Position numbers and translations under genes: made by a program. A model generated the notes under the pieces. That model was not told the DNA's origin. It saw only the letters and a list, made by a program, of their open reading frames with translations, and made no database searches. This document shows, piece by piece, positions 38,295-46,901 of a stretch of DNA of 64,000 nucleotides. The stretch's first letter is position 1. Every line of letters begins with the position of its first letter. The stretch is from assembly GCF_017303155.1 (NCBI RefSeq), contig NZ_JAEKJR010000002.1:1922001-1986000 (forward strand). Reading direction: 5' to 3'. The stretch comes from Microbulbifer salipaludis (lineage in GTDB: Bacteria; Pseudomonadota; Gammaproteobacteria; Pseudomonadales; Cellvibrionaceae).

Positions 38295-38416
38295 CTGAAG
38301 GTCCTTTTTCCTTCCCTTTCCTGACTAAACCACCCCAATATACACCCGTGACGGGGGCGTGCAAACCAGCAGCTTTTGAGGTGGTGCGAGCTGGATAAAC
38401 CCCGTGCCCACGCAAT

Positions 38417-38441
38417 GAAAAAGGGTGCCAGAGGCACCCTT
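38417..38441 (-). terminator. Rho-independent terminator after the 57-residue ORF
   Basis: On the minus strand aagggtgcc pairs with ggcaccctt (38441-38433 with 38429-38421), with a 3-nt loop, and is followed by a short T tract. It would stop the small ORF transcript before the STAS gene. Confidence 0.7.
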
Positions 38442-38558
38442 TGGGGAGCTGCCGCGGCGTGAGAAACGCAACGCTCACAAAGACCCGGCAGTGTTTCGGT
38501 AAGATAAACTCGGGCATTCCCCCGATTGGTGCTAAAAGGCCTGTTGATTCAACCCGAC

Positions 38559-38732
38559 TTAGAACTCGTACTGATAATCCATCAGCTCCCGCCTGAGACG
38601 CATCTCCTCCAGTCGGTCTTCGACCATACGGCGAGCATCCCTTGGGCTCTGAGGTGTATACAGCAGTTCCTCGACCAGAGAGGAATCACCTTCATCAAAA
38701 TCCATGTCATTTTCGATAACGTTGCCGCTCAT
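38559..38732 (-). CDS. Small acidic/basic protein, function unknown
   Basis: A 57-residue protein from the ATG at 38730-38732, which has GGAG seven bases before it; another ATG at 38744 is less well placed. The N-terminal half is acidic (NDMDFDEGDSSLVEELL), the second half is a charged helix (RDARRMVEDRLEEMRLRRELMDY) ending YQYEF. Small gammaproteobacterial proteins with a similar RR-x-(I/V)ED-x-LEE-x-RLRREL helix exist, but I cannot name the family with certainty. It has its own terminator. No membrane segment is seen. Confidence 0.6.
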   Translation of the reverse strand: MSGNVIENDMDFDEGDSSLVEELLYTPQSPRDARRMVEDRLEEMRLRRELMDYQYEF

Positions 38733-39196
38733 AGAAAACTCCATAATCTCGATCTGCCAGGGCAGAAACACGTTGTCTGTTTTTGTTGTGCAGCTGCAGA
38801 TTAGCCAGCCCGGACTTCTCCGGTCAAGCACCTTTTGCACCGCGGAAACAAGTTTTTTCACGCGGTTACACCACCAACATCCGCGCCGCCGAGTGACGGG
38901 AAAAGCCTCTCCCCAACACACCGCAGCTGGCGCAAAAATACCTGCTTTTTATGACCAAATAGCGACAATTTTCCTCAAGTTTTTCTCTGACAGAGTCACC
39001 GCTCCCACGCCCCAGACCGGTGCATTCCGGTAACCACCGGCATCCCTTCGTTACCCTTGGTTACAGCGAGCTTGAGCCGGCGTCAGAACCGGCATTTTGG
39101 GCGACGTAATCGCCGAATAAACGAAGGGCCGGAATCTCTCGATCCCGGCCCATGACACGCAGGGCTACAGTCGCTAGAATGTCCGCCCTTTCTGCG
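38733..39196. other. Intergenic region before tRNA-Arg
   Basis: This 464-bp stretch between the small ORF and tRNA-Arg has no convincing gene. It contains the tRNA promoter (described separately) and a GC-rich hairpin, gggccgg/ccggccc, near 39125-39150 without a clear T tract. Confidence 0.4.
39152..39180 (+). promoter_or_regulatory. Promoter of tRNA-Arg(CCT)
   Basis: ATGACA (39152-39157) and TAGAAT (39175-39180), five of six consensus bases each, with an ideal 17-bp spacer, 16 bp before the mature tRNA 5' end. Confidence 0.7.
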
Positions 39197-39272
39197 GCCC
39201 CCGTCGGTTAACAGGATAAACCACGGACCTCCTAAGTCCGGACTGGTGGTTCGAGTCCACCCGGGGGCGCCA
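39197..39272 (+). tRNA. tRNA-Arg (anticodon CCT)
   Basis: A 76-nt cloverleaf: acceptor GCCCCCG with CGGGGGC, anticodon stem CGGAC/GTCCG around CTCCTAA (anticodon CCT, reads AGG), T-arm GGTTCGAGTC, and encoded CCA. No terminator was recognised after it before the convergent asparaginase gene. Confidence 0.95.
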
Positions 39273-39300
39273 TCTTCCAATCTCGCCGCGCCAACACCGA

Positions 39301-40332
39301 TCAATGACCAAAAATGGCGACTTCAGGCTTCTGCCCCGCCGCCCGGCTACCGCGGTACATGCCCTTGGTATTGAAGGTGAGCGCGATATTGCCTTTGGCA
39401 TCCAGCACAATCACTCCGCCGGTGCCACCAATGGGCCGCAGCACCTGGTTGATGACCTCATCCGCCGCAGCCGCGACCGACTTGCCCTGATAGGCGACCC
39501 GGGTACAGATGTCCGCCGCCACGTTATAGCGGATAAAGTATTCACCATGCCCGGTGGCAGAAACCGCACAAGAGGTGTTGTCAGCAAAGGTGCCGGCACC
39601 GATGATCGGCGCATCGCCAATACGGCCGTAACGCTTGGCTGTCATACCGCCGGTCGAGGTGGCCGCGGCCAGGTTCCCATGCTTGTCCAGAGCTACCGCA
39701 CCCACCGTGCCCATGCGGTATGGTGCCGGTAGCGCGTCCACCGCGGCGCGGTAATCCTTGTCCTGCTGATTTTCTTCATCGAGCTTCTTCTTCGCCCGCT
39801 CCAGTTGCTCGCGGCGCTCTTCGGTGTCGAAGGTTTTATTGTCCACCATGGGCACTCCCCGACTCTTGGCAAACGACTCCGCACCCGCCCCTGCCAGCAT
39901 GACGAATGGGGAATCCTCCATCACCATGCGCGCCAGGTTGATCGGGTTCGCCACACGCTTGACCCCGGCCACGGCGCCGGCTTGGCGATTGCGGCCATCC
40001 ATGATCGACGCATCCAGCTCGTGGGTCCCGTCATAGGTGTACACCGCACCTTTGCCGGCATTGAACAACGGTGAATCTTCCATCACGTTGACCGCCGCCA
40101 CCACTGCATCCAGGCTGGCACCACCCTGCTCCAGTATCCGGTACCCCGCATTCAGTGCCTCTTCGAGCTTGGCCCGGTACGCCGCTTCTTTTTCGGGGGT
40201 CATACTGGATTTCTCAATCGTGCCGGCGCCGCCGTGAATCGCGATGGCGAATTTCTCCGCGGCTGCCTGCTGAGCATGCGCACCCACGCACAACAGCAGT
40301 GACCCTATGGCAATTCCGTATAGTGACTTCAT
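39301..40332 (-). CDS. Isoaspartyl peptidase/L-asparaginase (Ntn type 2), periplasmic
   Basis: A 343-residue precursor with a cleavable signal peptide (GIAIGSLLLCVGAHAQQ). AIHGGAGTIEKSS, LFNAGKGAVYTYDGTHELDASIMDG and the cleavage site MGTVGAVALDKHGNLAAATSTGG define the family; Thr209 becomes the N-terminal nucleophile of the beta subunit after autoproteolysis. The product splits isoaspartyl dipeptides or asparagine. The signal peptide places it in the periplasm. It is divergent from an RND efflux operon and has no evident partner gene. Confidence 0.92.
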   Translation of the reverse strand: MKSLYGIAIGSLLLCVGAHAQQAAAEKFAIAIHGGAGTIEKSSMTPEKEAAYRAKLEEALNAGYRILEQGGASLDAVVAAVNVMEDSPLFNAGKGAVYTYDGTHELDASIMDGRNRQAGAVAGVKRVANPINLARMVMEDSPFVMLAGAGAESFAKSRGVPMVDNKTFDTEERREQLERAKKKLDEENQQDKDYRAAVDALPAPYRMGTVGAVALDKHGNLAAATSTGGMTAKRYGRIGDAPIIGAGTFADNTSCAVSATGHGEYFIRYNVAADICTRVAYQGKSVAAAADEVINQVLRPIGGTGGVIVLDAKGNIALTFNTKGMYRGSRAAGQKPEVAIFGH

Positions 40333-40625
40333 GGCTTTTCCTGTTTGTTCATTTCAGAGCACAAACACTTTAGCTCCCGCACCCGCGCAACTCCAACCCT
40401 GAAACGAGCCGTCCAGCAGACGCGAAAGCCCTCTTTTAAAAAATATTTTCGGAGTACTGCATCCGAATCACCACGTGAGCCGGTCAGTAACAGTGTTAGC
40501 AAATGGCATTCGCCGCTGAACACACTCGGTCTGACGCCACCCCCGTTGTCAGGCTTTGCGGTTCCGTTGTTTTATGAGCATCACACACCAACGGGACAGT
40601 TGGCGGAAAAATCACAACAGGCAAG

Positions 40626-41810
40626 ATGAAACCGATGAACAAAAAATATTTTAAGGCGGCGGCACCCGTCGCTGTCCTGATCCTGGGCTTTGGCGCGGTG
40701 CAACTGATGTCGGCGTCCAAGCCAGCCCCCGAGAAAAAGGAACACGAGCAACGCCTGGTTTCACTCGCCTACCGCGAGGCCAGGGAAGAGTCGGTGCACC
40801 TGACCGTCGCCACTCAGGGCGAGGTGCGCCCACACACGGAAATTGACCTTACCCCGGCTGTATCCGGCCGTGTTGTATCCGTTTCATCCAGCTTCTCTGA
40901 GGGCGCTGGATTCGAGCCCGGCGAGACTCTGCTGCAAATCGACGACTCCGACTATCGACTCGCGGTCACCCGCGCGGAAGCGGGCGTTGCCCGGGCTGAA
41001 GTGCTGCTGCTCCAGGCCCGCGCCGCCGCCTCGATCAAGCGCCAGCAGTGGCTCGACCTCAACCCGAACAAAGAACCCACGCCACTTCAGGTCAACAAGC
41101 CCCAGGTACTGGAAGCCGAAGCCAACCTGCGCTCGGCAAAGGCCGAGCTTGCCGATGCCAAGCTCAACCTGGCACGCACCAAAATTCAATTGCCATTTCG
41201 CGGTCGCGTAGCCTCGCGCGCAATCGGTGTCGGGCAGTATGTTACCCCCAGCACGGTACTCGGCCATGTATTCGCCACAGACCGGGTTGAGATCCGCTTG
41301 CCACTGACCGATGCACAACTCATGGAGCTGGACCTCCCCATGGGCTTTGTTGCCAGCGAAAAAACGCCGGGCCCGGAAGTCACCCTGTCAGCCCAGATTG
41401 GCGCTGACCGGCAACACTGGCGTGGCCGCATCGTCAGAACCCAGGCGGCCGTAGACCAGCAAACCCGGCTCATCTACGCCGTTGCCGAAGTCAAAGACCC
41501 CTATGGCAAGGGCGCGAGCAATGGCATGCCGCTGGCTGTCGGCCTGTTTGTTACCGCCGAAGCCGAAAGTACCCAGGCACGCACGGCCGTTGTGGTTCCC
41601 CGTGAAGCGCTGCGCAATGCCGACAAGGTGTATGTCGTCACTGAAAGCGACGAACTGCGTATCCGCACCGTGGATGTGCTGTCCACGTCCGAGGACCGAG
41701 TGGTGATCGACGGCGGTCTCGCCGACGGTGAACGCGTGGTGATCTCTGCCGTCGCCAATGCGGTGGATGGAATGAAAGTGCAGCCCATTACCCAGCTGGC
41801 CAGAAACTAA
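40626..41810 (+). CDS. RND efflux periplasmic adaptor subunit
   Basis: A 394-residue membrane-fusion protein. An N-terminal membrane segment (APVAVLILGFGAVQLM) is followed by a barrel-sandwich lipoyl half (THTEIDLTPAVSGRVV), an alpha-hairpin (about residues 120-185, rich in Ala and Glu) and the second lipoyl half (LPFRGRVASRAIGVGQYV). A beta-barrel follows, then a membrane-proximal domain with VVPREALRNADKVYVV. It joins the permease encoded 12 bp downstream to an outer-membrane channel, for which no gene is present here. An ATG at 40635 is an alternative start. Confidence 0.92.
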   Translation: MKPMNKKYFKAAAPVAVLILGFGAVQLMSASKPAPEKKEHEQRLVSLAYREAREESVHLTVATQGEVRPHTEIDLTPAVSGRVVSVSSSFSEGAGFEPGETLLQIDDSDYRLAVTRAEAGVARAEVLLLQARAAASIKRQQWLDLNPNKEPTPLQVNKPQVLEAEANLRSAKAELADAKLNLARTKIQLPFRGRVASRAIGVGQYVTPSTVLGHVFATDRVEIRLPLTDAQLMELDLPMGFVASEKTPGPEVTLSAQIGADRQHWRGRIVRTQAAVDQQTRLIYAVAEVKDPYGKGASNGMPLAVGLFVTAEAESTQARTAVVVPREALRNADKVYVVTESDELRIRTVDVLSTSEDRVVIDGGLADGERVVISAVANAVDGMKVQPITQLARN

Positions 41811-41822
41811 CGGAGCCCACCG

Positions 41823-44800
41823 ATGAACAGTTTAATCGCATGGTGGGCACGCAACCCTGTGGCCGCCAACCTCGCAATGATCGGCATTTTCGTCGCCGGC
41901 ATGATCGGATTCATGAGCATGGAGCGGGAAATGGACCCGCAGGTGCGCTTTCCTGGCCTGGAGATTCGGGTTTCCTGGCCCGGCGCGGCACCACAGGAAG
42001 TCGAGGAGCAGATCGTCGCCCGTATTGAAGAGGCGGTGAGCGACCTCGACAACATCGACTGGGTGCGCTCGACCTCCGCCGAGGGCGTGGGCGAGGTGTA
42101 TATCCTCGCGGAAACCAGTGTGGATTTTTCCCGTTTCATGAACGATGTGAAAATTCGCATCGACGGTATTTCCTCCTTCCCCCGGGATATCGAACCACCC
42201 CAGGTTCACCAGTGGGTGAACCGTCAGGAGTTTATCCGCGTCGCCGTGCATGGTGACCTCGGGGAGCGCGAACTCAAGCGACTGGCGGAGCAGCTGCGCC
42301 GTGAAGTAGCGGCGCTGCCGGCTATTTCTGTGGTGGAGCTCTTCGGCACGCGCATGGAAGAGGTTTCCATTGAGGTGAGCGAAGAGGCACTGTACCGCTA
42401 CGGCCTCACCTTCCAGGAGATCGCAGACGCGGTACGCAAAAGCTCGATCAACCAGTCCTCGGGTTCCGTACGCACGGAAGCAGGCACCTATCAGCTCAAG
42501 GTACGCAACCAGGCCGACACCCAGCGGGATTTTTCCAACATCATCGTGCGCCAGACCAGTGATGGCGGCACCATTCGCCTGGGCGATGTGGCCACGGTGG
42601 TCGATGGTTTTGAAGACCAGGAGATTCTCGCCACCCTCAACGGCGAGCCCGCCGTGCTGCTGCAGGTCATGACCACAGAAATCATGGACATTGTCACGGC
42701 CTCAGACAGCATCCGTAAATGGATCGGCGAGCGCACTGATTCCCTGCCCGCAGGCGCCAAGCTCACGCTCTGGACTGACAACGCCGAGGCCTTCAAGGGT
42801 CGTATGGAGACCATCAGTAAATCGGCGCTGCAAGGCCTGTTGCTGGTGTTGCTGGTTCTGGTGTTCAGTCTGCGCCCGAAGGTCGCGTTCTGGGTTGCCA
42901 TCGGTATCGCCACCGCCTATGCGGGCGCCTTTGTGCTGCTCCCCAGTGTGGGGGTTTCCCTGAATATGCTGTCCACATTTGCCTTCCTGCTGGTACTGGG
43001 GATCGTGGTCGACGACGCCATCGTGGTGGGGGAAAGCATTCACAGTGAATCCCACAACCCCGAGCACCAGCACCCTGGGGGCGGCCTGAACGCGGCGACA
43101 CTGGGCACGCAGCTGGTGGCAAAGCCGGTCGTATTTGCTGTCGTCACTACCGTGCTCGCATTCCTGCCGTGGATTTTCATCAGCGGCTCTACCAGTGAAT
43201 TCACCCGGCACATCACCTGGGTCGTCATACTCGCGCTGTTATTTTCCCTGATCGAGTCCCTGTTTATCCTGCCGGCGCACCTGAACAACCTGAAGCCGCG
43301 CACCAACCTCGGCCGCTTTGGACGCATCCAGAAAGGTATCGCTGACCGCATCGTTTACTTTGCGCAGCACCACTATCGCCGTATCGGCCAGTGGGCAGTT
43401 AATCGTCGCTACCTGATGGTAAGTATTTTCATCGCGGTGCTGATGATCGGGTTTGGCATGTTCGGCAATGGCTGGGTGAAGAAAAGCTTTATGCCGGAAA
43501 TCGAATCTGACCAGGTCATCGTCAATGTGGTGATGCCCGAAGGCGCCCCCTACAGCCGCGCCCTGGAAGTGCTGGCACAACTGCAAGATGCGGAAAAGCG
43601 CCTGGAACAAGAAGTCAACCAGCGCGCCGCAGAACAGGGGCAATCCGGCCACCTGATCGAAAACTGGTATACCCGCTCTCGTCGCGACAGCGTGATGGCC
43701 ATTGTTCAGCTGGCGCCGCCGGAAGAACGCGATATGTCTGCCAAGGACGCCGCGCTGCGGTTGCGCGAATTGCTGGGTGACATTCCAGATGCCAAGGAAG
43801 TCTCGGTGCAGTATTCCTTCAATAATAATGGCCCGGGCTTCGAGCTTTCCATCCGTCACCCGGATCTGGATGTGCTGCGCGAGGCCACCGCAGAACTGGA
43901 AACAAAGCTGCGCACCTACGAGAGCCTGTACGATGTACGCAACAATCTTGAGGGCGCCTCCGAGGAAATCCGCATCGACTTGAAACCCGGTGCCGCCAAG
44001 CTCGGGCTTACCCTGGCAGACGTCAACCGCCAAGTTCGTCAGGCCTATTTCGGGGAAGAGGTACAGCGCCTGCCCCGCGCCGGACAAGATGTGAAAGTCA
44101 TGGTGCGTTACCCGCTGGAGTCTCGCCGCTCCATCGAGAGCCTGAAGGATTTCCGTGTGCGAACAAACGATGGCCGTGAATTGCCACTGCTGGCGGTTGC
44201 CGAGCTGGAGTACGCCCCGGGCATCAAGCGCATCCAACGCTGGAATGGCAGCCGCGCGGCGCGGGTGATGGCGGACCTGAAAGAGGAGGTGCGCGGTGAG
44301 ATCATGAAGGACCTGGAAGAGAACTTCTTCCCCGACTGGGAAAAACGCTACCCGGGTATCTCCCGCGGTGCTGTGGGCCAGGCCGAGGGCGAAAAGCGCT
44401 TTATCCAGGAAGTACTCGGTCTCTACACCATGGCGTTCTTCGCGATGTACAGCCTGCTGGCCATTGCCTTCCGCAGCTACTCGCAGCCGATCCTGATCCT
44501 GATCGCGATTCCCTTCGCGTTCGTGGGCGCCATTTTCGGACACGCCGTGATGGGCATGACCATGGCCATTTTCAGCTACTTTGGTATCGCCGCGGCGGCC
44601 GGGGTGGTCGTCAATGACAACCTGGTGTTGATGGACCACTGCAATCGACTGCGTGACAGAGGCATGGAGCCCCTGAAGGCCATCGTCGAAGCCGGTGTGG
44701 CGCGCTTCCGTCCCATCCTGCTGACCACCGTCACCACCATTGTCGGCCTGGTGCCCATGATGCTGGAGCGCAGCATTCAGGCGGCCTTCCTGAAACCCAT

Positions 44801-44981
44801 TGTGGTGGCTCTGGCATTCGGTGTATTTGTCGCCTTCTTTGTCACCCTGCTGCTGGTGCCCGCCATGTACGCTATTGGGGTGGATATCCACCAGCTGGGG
44901 GCACGCACAAAAGCCGCGGTGGCACGCCGCCTGGGCGGCAAACCTGCGCAGGAGCCAGCACTGAACCAGGTACAAAGCTAA
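41823..44981 (+). CDS. RND efflux permease (HAE-type inner-membrane pump)
   Basis: A 1052-residue polytopic transporter with 12 expected membrane helices. SMEREMDPQVRFPGLEIRVSW is the early periplasmic entry motif of the family; LGIVVDDAIVVGES in helix 4 carries the proton-relay aspartates; FFAMYSLLAIAFRSY and GIAAAAGVVVNDNLVLMDHC are second-half counterparts. It exports lipophilic or amphiphilic compounds by proton antiport. GGAG lies before the ATG, and the adaptor gene precedes it, so the pair is an operon with a bidirectional terminator at its end. The substrate is unknown. Confidence 0.94.
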   Translation: MNSLIAWWARNPVAANLAMIGIFVAGMIGFMSMEREMDPQVRFPGLEIRVSWPGAAPQEVEEQIVARIEEAVSDLDNIDWVRSTSAEGVGEVYILAETSVDFSRFMNDVKIRIDGISSFPRDIEPPQVHQWVNRQEFIRVAVHGDLGERELKRLAEQLRREVAALPAISVVELFGTRMEEVSIEVSEEALYRYGLTFQEIADAVRKSSINQSSGSVRTEAGTYQLKVRNQADTQRDFSNIIVRQTSDGGTIRLGDVATVVDGFEDQEILATLNGEPAVLLQVMTTEIMDIVTASDSIRKWIGERTDSLPAGAKLTLWTDNAEAFKGRMETISKSALQGLLLVLLVLVFSLRPKVAFWVAIGIATAYAGAFVLLPSVGVSLNMLSTFAFLLVLGIVVDDAIVVGESIHSESHNPEHQHPGGGLNAATLGTQLVAKPVVFAVVTTVLAFLPWIFISGSTSEFTRHITWVVILALLFSLIESLFILPAHLNNLKPRTNLGRFGRIQKGIADRIVYFAQHHYRRIGQWAVNRRYLMVSIFIAVLMIGFGMFGNGWVKKSFMPEIESDQVIVNVVMPEGAPYSRALEVLAQLQDAEKRLEQEVNQRAAEQGQSGHLIENWYTRSRRDSVMAIVQLAPPEERDMSAKDAALRLRELLGDIPDAKEVSVQYSFNNNGPGFELSIRHPDLDVLREATAELETKLRTYESLYDVRNNLEGASEEIRIDLKPGAAKLGLTLADVNRQVRQAYFGEEVQRLPRAGQDVKVMVRYPLESRRSIESLKDFRVRTNDGRELPLLAVAELEYAPGIKRIQRWNGSRAARVMADLKEEVRGEIMKDLEENFFPDWEKRYPGISRGAVGQAEGEKRFIQEVLGLYTMAFFAMYSLLAIAFRSYSQPILILIAIPFAFVGAIFGHAVMGMTMAIFSYFGIAAAAGVVVNDNLVLMDHCNRLRDRGMEPLKAIVEAGVARFRPILLTTVTTIVGLVPMMLERSIQAAFLKPIVVALAFGVFVAFFVTLLLVPAMYAIGVDIHQLGARTKAAVARRLGGKPAQEPALNQVQS

Positions 44982-45015
44982 TCACTCGTCCCTGAACCGG
45001 GGCAAGCGTTGAAAA

Positions 45016-45048
45016 AGCCCGGGGGGCGAAAACCCCCGGGCTTTTTTT
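45016..45048. terminator. Terminator after the RND operon
   Basis: Stem agcccggggg (45016-45025) with cccccgggct (45033-45042) and a T tract to 45048; an A tract on the left makes it potentially bidirectional. Confidence 0.9.
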
Positions 45049-45239
45049 ATGCCACGCAGAGCCCGCCGACAACACAGGTATCGCCGGTCGGCTCAAGCGT
45101 CACCGGCACCCATCAGGCTCCACCCGCGAATCGGTTAGCCTCTGCCCGCTATACTGTTTAAAATCCGCGCCTTTTTTCACGTTGCACCCTATGCGGTGTC
45201 GGCACTCCCCCACGGAAAAATGCGGTAACAGCGGTATCC

Positions 45240-46601
45240 ATGACACCTCAATCATCTCAACAATCGCCCACACCAGCACCCAGCCCCTCTGCCATCGCCC
45301 TACTACCACTGGCCCTGTTTCTTGCGCTCTTTGTTGGTGCCGGACTCTGGTTTCAGACACAGGGCGTGGACATGGCGTTCTATCAGGTTTCCGCACCGGT
45401 CGCGATCCTGCCGGCCATCGCCCTGGCAATCCTGCTTGCGCATGGGCCACTCAGCCGCCGTATCGATACGTTCGTGCACGGAGTGGGCGACCCAACCATC
45501 GTCACCATGGTGCTTATCTACCTTCTTGCGGGCGCATTCGCCAGCGTCGCCAAGGCCGCGGGTGGTGTGGATGCCACCGTGAACTTCGGCCTGAGTGTGA
45601 TTCCCCCCACGCTGGTGCTGCCGGGCCTGTTTCTGATCACTGCGTTTGTGGCCACCGCCATGGGAACGTCCATGGGCACTATTGCGGCGATTGCACCCAT
45701 CGCGGCGGGCCTCAGTGATGCCACCGAATTACCCATGCTGCTGACCATTGGCACGGTGGTGGGCGGTGCCATGTTTGGCGACAACCTGTCGATTATTTCC
45801 GACACCACCATCGCCGCCACCCGCACCCAGGGGGTAAAAATGCGCGATAAGTTCCGCATGAACCTGCTGATTGCCCTCCCCGCCGCCATTGTGGCCCTGA
45901 TCTGGCTGTACTTTGCCGGCAGCACCGCACAGGTATCCGCGCCCGGAGACTACGAGCTGATCCGGGTGCTGCCGTACCTTCTGGTACTTGTACTGGCGGT
46001 AAGCGGTGTGAACGTGCTGCTGGTATTGTTTGTGGGAATTTTGTTGGCGGGCGCGATTGGCATGGCGCTGCAACCAGATTACTCCATCATTGGATTTTCC
46101 AAAGACATTTACGCCGGCTACACCGGTATGCAGGAAATCCTGATCCTGTCACTGATGATCGGCGGCCTCGGCGCACTGATGCGCGCCGGCGGAGGTATTG
46201 CGTGGCTGGAGCAGCAGATCGATCGAATCAGCCGCCTCAGGGGCGGCGGCACCCCCGGACGGAAAACCGGGGAGCTGGGCATCAGCGCCGCGGTTGCCGT
46301 AACCAATGTCTGCACCGCCAACAATACCGTTGCGATTTTGCTTACCGGCCAGCTCGCCAGAAACATGGCCAACCGCTACGGTGTCGATCCACGGCGCAGC
46401 GCCAGCTTGTTAGACATCTACTCCTGTACCGTACAGGGCCTGCTGCCCTACGGTGCCCAGATACTACTGGCCTCCTCACTGGCCAAGGTTTCGCCACTGG
46501 CCCTGGCGGGCAGTATCCATTACTGCTGGCTATTGGGAATCGCCGCACTAATTTCTATTTTCTTTGGCGTGTTTCGCCGGAAAACTAACAGCCCAGGATA
46601 A
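45240..46601 (+). CDS. NhaC-family Na+/H+ (or organic acid) antiporter, copy 1
   Basis: A 453-residue membrane protein with about 12 hydrophobic segments. TAFVATAMGTSMGTIAAIAPIAAG and GGAMFGDNLSIISDTTIAATRTQG are the conserved NhaC regions (with the GDN/SDT motif), and NVCTANNTVAILLTGQLARN is a late segment. NhaC relatives exchange Na+ for H+, and some (MleN) exchange malate for lactate with Na+. A second, distinct NhaC gene lies at 60.8 kb. This copy stands alone ahead of the MurNAc salvage region; a link to it is not demonstrated. Confidence 0.85.
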   Translation: MTPQSSQQSPTPAPSPSAIALLPLALFLALFVGAGLWFQTQGVDMAFYQVSAPVAILPAIALAILLAHGPLSRRIDTFVHGVGDPTIVTMVLIYLLAGAFASVAKAAGGVDATVNFGLSVIPPTLVLPGLFLITAFVATAMGTSMGTIAAIAPIAAGLSDATELPMLLTIGTVVGGAMFGDNLSIISDTTIAATRTQGVKMRDKFRMNLLIALPAAIVALIWLYFAGSTAQVSAPGDYELIRVLPYLLVLVLAVSGVNVLLVLFVGILLAGAIGMALQPDYSIIGFSKDIYAGYTGMQEILILSLMIGGLGALMRAGGGIAWLEQQIDRISRLRGGGTPGRKTGELGISAAVAVTNVCTANNTVAILLTGQLARNMANRYGVDPRRSASLLDIYSCTVQGLLPYGAQILLASSLAKVSPLALAGSIHYCWLLGIAALISIFFGVFRRKTNSPG

Positions 46602-46638
46602 ACCGATAGGGAGCCAGAATTCGCCGCCGAGTGAAGGG

Positions 46639-46665
46639 AAAAAACCGGAGCCCAAATAGGGCTCC
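46639..46665 (-). terminator. Rho-independent terminator (minus strand)
   Basis: GGAGCCC (46665-46659 on the minus strand) pairs with GGGCTCC (46653-46647), a 5-nt loop between them, then two G and six T (46644-46639). Confidence 0.75.
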
Positions 46666-46808
46666 AATGCCAATTCAACAAGAGGAAATCCGAATTGGAA
46701 GTACAAGGTGAACGGCCTTGGCCAGGGTAAACCGAAGTTCGATGACCAAAACCAGAGTCCGCGAGACCGGGCTCACCACAAAAGTAATAATTCCAAATGC
46801 TAGCGGAC
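46639..46808 (-). ncRNA. Candidate small RNA downstream of murR
   Basis: Minus-strand transcription from the promoter-like pair at 46843-46815 would start near 46808 and end at the terminator at 46639, giving about 170 nt. Inside are an inverted repeat CCAATTC...GAATTGG (46670-46676 with 46692-46698) and a small GGCC/GGCC hairpin near 46714. No open frame with a ribosome site was seen. It could instead be simply the 3' untranslated region of murR, 60-260 nt beyond the stop. Confidence 0.4.
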
Positions 46809-46814
46809 AATAAG

Positions 46815-46843
46815 AATATATTATTCCTTGCCGCACAATTCAA
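46815..46843 (-). promoter_or_regulatory. Promoter-like element for the candidate sRNA
   Basis: On the minus strand TTGAAT (46843-46838) and TATATT (46820-46815) with a 17-bp spacer, four and five of six consensus bases, located 59 bp after the murR stop. Confidence 0.45.
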
Positions 46844-46901
46844 CCGGAATTTTCATCCCCAAACGCGGAACCGCCACTCAGCGCCCCACAATGACTGATC
46901 A

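Larger units (their letters stand above)
46602..46901. other. Convergent intergenic region holding a possible sRNA
   Basis: A 300-bp stretch between the plus-strand NhaC gene and the minus-strand murR gene. It contains several hairpins, a minus-strand terminator and a minus-strand promoter-like element, described separately. Confidence 0.5.

Noticed and set aside
39083..39410. Minus-strand frames across tRNA-Arg
   Set aside because: They overlap the tRNA and the asparaginase gene; such frames are common false genes near tRNAs.
43239..44975. 578-codon open frame on the minus strand
   Set aside because: Antisense to the RND permease; rich in His and Gln as expected of reverse-strand shadows in GC-rich DNA.
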